Source of the DNA: Nannochloropsis salina CCMP1776
Lineage: Eukaryota > Sar > Eustigmatophyceae > Eustigmatales > Monodopsidaceae
Reading direction: 5' to 3'
Assembly: GCA_004565275.1 (NCBI GenBank)
Contig: SDOX01000128.1
Span: 434,839 to 498,838, forward strand
DNA length: 64,000 nucleotides
A program made the translations under genes and the position numbers. The notes under the pieces were generated by a model that ran no database searches, had not been told where the DNA came from, and saw only the letters and a list, made by a program, of their open reading frames with translations. This document shows positions 61,801-64,000 of the stretch, piece after piece (position 1 is the stretch's first letter; each line of letters opens with the position of its first letter).

Positions 61801-64000
61801 AGGCCCCGCACGTGCAAAGCGTCTTCTTTCTCCTCCGCGACGAGTACTTCCCCGTCCGGGTCGCCGCCATCCATCTCCTGGGGCGCTTGGCGGCACGCAA
61901 CCCTGCCTACGTCCTCCCCCCCATGCGCCTGGCCCTAGCCCGCCTCTTGACAGACGTCCAGTACGACGGTCCTCCAAGGGGCAAGGAGGGTGGGAAGGGG
62001 GGGGGCAAGGGAGAAGGGAATGGAGGGACGGGTATGGGCGGGGGGAAAGGCGGGCGGGCGGAGGAAGCAACCGTGTTGCTCGGGCACTTTTTGCGGGCAG
62101 AAGCTCTCCAGCGGCTCATCCGTCCCTTCATTCCCACCATGGTGCGAGCCTTGCCCATCCAGCACGGTTCCACCCGACTCTCGGCCGTGGCCCTGGAGGC
62201 GTTGGGGGAGCTGGCCTCGGTGGTGAAGGCGGACATGGCGCCCTTCCTGGACCAGCTCCTTCCCCTGACGATCGAGCATCTGAACGATCAGTCCTCAGCC
62301 CACAAACGGGAGATGGCCATGCGGGCCTTGGGGCAACTGGCATCCTCCACCGGCTACGTGATCAAACCCTACCTCCAACACCCTACCCTCCTGCCCAAAA
62401 TTTTGTCTGTCCTGCGGGAAGGAGGGAGCAACGCCATGCCCTGGTCCTTGCGGCGGGAGGCGTTGCGGACGTTCGGGGTGTTGGGGGCCTTGGACCCGTA
62501 TCGCTTCCAGATCATCCAAGAACGGGCACGACTGACGGCGGCGGCGGGGGGGAGCTCACGCCCGATGCCCACAGGGACGGGGGGGGCAGGTGGACAAGGG
62601 AAGGAAGGGTACAAGTCGCACCAGCATCAACAGCTATCGGTAGCCTCATCAGCGGCGGCGTCGGGGTTTTTGGGGTCCTCGCAAGTCTCCCAGTCAGAAA
62701 TGCTGCAGCAATTCTATAGGGAAGGAGCGTTTCAGGCCGGGGCCGTGGGAAAAGGTGCCGCCCCCAACACTATGAGCACCGGGTTGGTGGCCATAGGTGT
62801 CGGGCTTTCGGACAGCACGCGGGAGGAGGACGAGGAAGAGGAAGAGGAAGAAGGAGGGGCGCACTCCTACATGTACGAAATCTCCGCCATGCGGGCCCAG
62901 CCCATCGATGACTCGACGCCCTCCGGTCCCCGGTTGACGGCGACCAGCGATGAGTACAGCCCCACGGTGGTGATCAAGGCATTGATGAGCATCCTCCGGG
63001 ACCCGTCGCTCGCCGTGCACCACGCGATGGTCACGCAGGCCGTTGTCTTTATCTTCCAAAGCCTGAGTTCCCGGTGTGCCCCCTTTCTGAGCAAGGTCAT
63101 TCCCAACTTCCTTTACACCGTCCGGGTGTGCGAACACGGATTGCGCGAAAGCATCATTCAAGAGCTCGGCGTGCTGGCATCGGTGGTCAAGCACCATCTC
63201 CGACCGTATTTGGGCCCTATTTTCGACGTGGTGATCGACTATTGGGGGGAGTACCTGGAGCAATGCGTCGGGGTGGTGGAGAAGCTGGCTCTTCACCTTC
63301 GAGAGGACTTCCGTGCCCACCTGCCTAAAGTCGTTCCTCTTCTCCTCTCCTCCCTCGATGTCTTAATCTCTGCCCTGTCTCCCACCTTGCTTCCCACCCC
63401 CGCGACGACACCTGCTCCTGCTGAACTTGCTTCTCCCTCCGCCTCCCTCTCCTCCCCTGCCCATTCCACCTCCAAATCCAGCATCGCCAACGTGCCCTCT
63501 GCGTCTTCCAGCAGCGTTCTTGGGCCCGAGGGCGGCCTCTTAGGCCCCACTGCCGCCGCTCGTCGTCTCAGGCTGGACCTTCTCCTTCGCTGTTTGACCG
63601 TCTTACGCCCCATCTTCATCCAGGAGCAGCTCCTGTACCTCGTCCTCCCGAGCGTCATCGACGTGACGTATGCTCTGGAGGAAAGGAGGGGGCGGGGGAG
63701 GGAGGGAAAGTCGGCAGCCGTGCAGGAAGCGCGGGCCATCAAGACCCTGGTGCACTTGATTCGGCCTGTGTCAGCACAGGGGGTGGCCAGAGACATGGCG
63801 AGTCCGATCATGCACATGTTCCACCGCGTGGTGTCGTCCGGGGCGGGGGAGGGGGGAAGGGCGAGCGAGCGACGAGCAGTGCAGCGAGGGGGGGGAGGGG
63901 GGCTGTGGTCGGCAGCGGTGGTGGGCAATGGGGTGGTGGGAGCGGGGGGGGGGGCGGGGAGGGCATGGGAGGGGGGGGGGGCGGAGGGGGGGCTGGCAGC
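58874..64000 (+). CDS. TOR: Target of rapamycin kinase, N-terminal HEAT region (partial)
   Basis: Six exons so far: 58874-58941, 59146-59385, 59510-59830, 59944-60112, 60230-60519 and 60653 onward, giving about 1478 residues before the edge cuts the gene. TOR is the growth-controlling PIKK. The start MENSSVHFLIQGLRSKDAQT joins across intron 1 to RAAKELRSSMES, matching the family's GLxSKxEETRxRAAKEL. Later hallmarks are EFEVDRGVEWL, ELAANAPTLFY, AMHGSLLVVGEML, IRVSVLELLPRLAHF, MAMRALGQLASSTGYVIKPY, LRREALRTFGVLGALDPY and TVVIKALMSILRDPSLAVHH. All are HEAT repeats. Two low-complexity inserts interrupt them: about 190 residues coded near 60870-61455, and a Gly/Lys stretch near 61977-62060. FAT, FRB and kinase domains lie beyond the window. 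The last exon stays open for over 3.3 kb. Confidence 0.93.

Overview
This window is nuclear DNA from a eukaryote. Most genes are split by short GT-AG introns (about 70-240 bp where I could fix both ends), the DNA is GC-rich, and coding regions carry many purine- or pyrimidine-rich low-complexity tracts. Every recognisable gene has a eukaryotic function. A probable plastid-lipid-associated (fibrillin-like) protein and several signal-peptide-like N-termini suggest an alga with a complex plastid, most likely a photosynthetic stramenopile (possibly eustigmatophyte-like). That is inference, because no plastid marker settles it. An epsilon-tubulin gene implies centrioles or basal bodies, and so probably a flagellate stage. 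I saw no transposon, viral remnant, tRNA, rRNA or CRISPR.

Layout. 0.3-3.8 kb: a ZNF830-like splicing/DNA-damage protein, then a THH1/TOM1/TOM3 membrane protein. 4.2-7.7 kb (-): exportin-7. 8.6-9.6 kb: EFM7-like methyltransferase. 10.2-11.9 kb (-): patatin-like lipase. 13.1-13.7 kb: VOC/glyoxalase-fold protein. 14.8-16.0 kb (-): fibrillin-like protein. 17.3-18.9 kb: RUVBL2. 19.6-20.4 kb: UCH-L3-type deubiquitinase. 20.7-23.8 kb (-): TELO2. 24.5-26.6 kb: secreted GMC oxidoreductase. 27.3-34.6 kb (-): a 16-exon ISWI remodeller. 35.5-38.9 kb (-): a transporter split by a SEC14 domain. 39.5-41.8 kb: CCA-adding enzyme. 42.2-43.5 kb (-): a seven-TM-like CREST-type protein, divergent by 47 bp from epsilon-tubulin (43.5-45.2 kb). 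46.0-49.0 kb (-): an F-box/MATH/USP7-UBL/ZZ protein. 50.2-51.4 kb (-): 2OG-Fe(II) oxygenase. 52.1-53.1 kb: degenerate GH16-like protein. 54.0-56.0 kb (-): WEE1. 56.8-58.1 kb: GIY-YIG protein. 58.9 kb to the window end: TOR kinase N-terminal HEAT region, cut off by the edge.

The most unusual content is domain architecture. (1) A 12-TM MFS-type transporter carries a CRAL-TRIO/SEC14 domain, and perhaps a GOLD-like segment, in its central loop. (2) An ISWI ATPase has an N-terminal HMG box and, after SLIDE, a CAF-1-like winged helix and a second HMG-like box. (3) A protein joins F-box, MATH, USP7-type ubiquitin-like repeats and ZZ finger without the USP7 protease. RUVBL2, TELO2 and TOR, which belong to one PIKK-assembly pathway (R2TP-TTT), also all lie within 47 kb.

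Exon borders were read by hand from splice consensus, reading phase and family resemblance. Starts are the first plausible in-frame ATG. Untranslated exons were not resolved.
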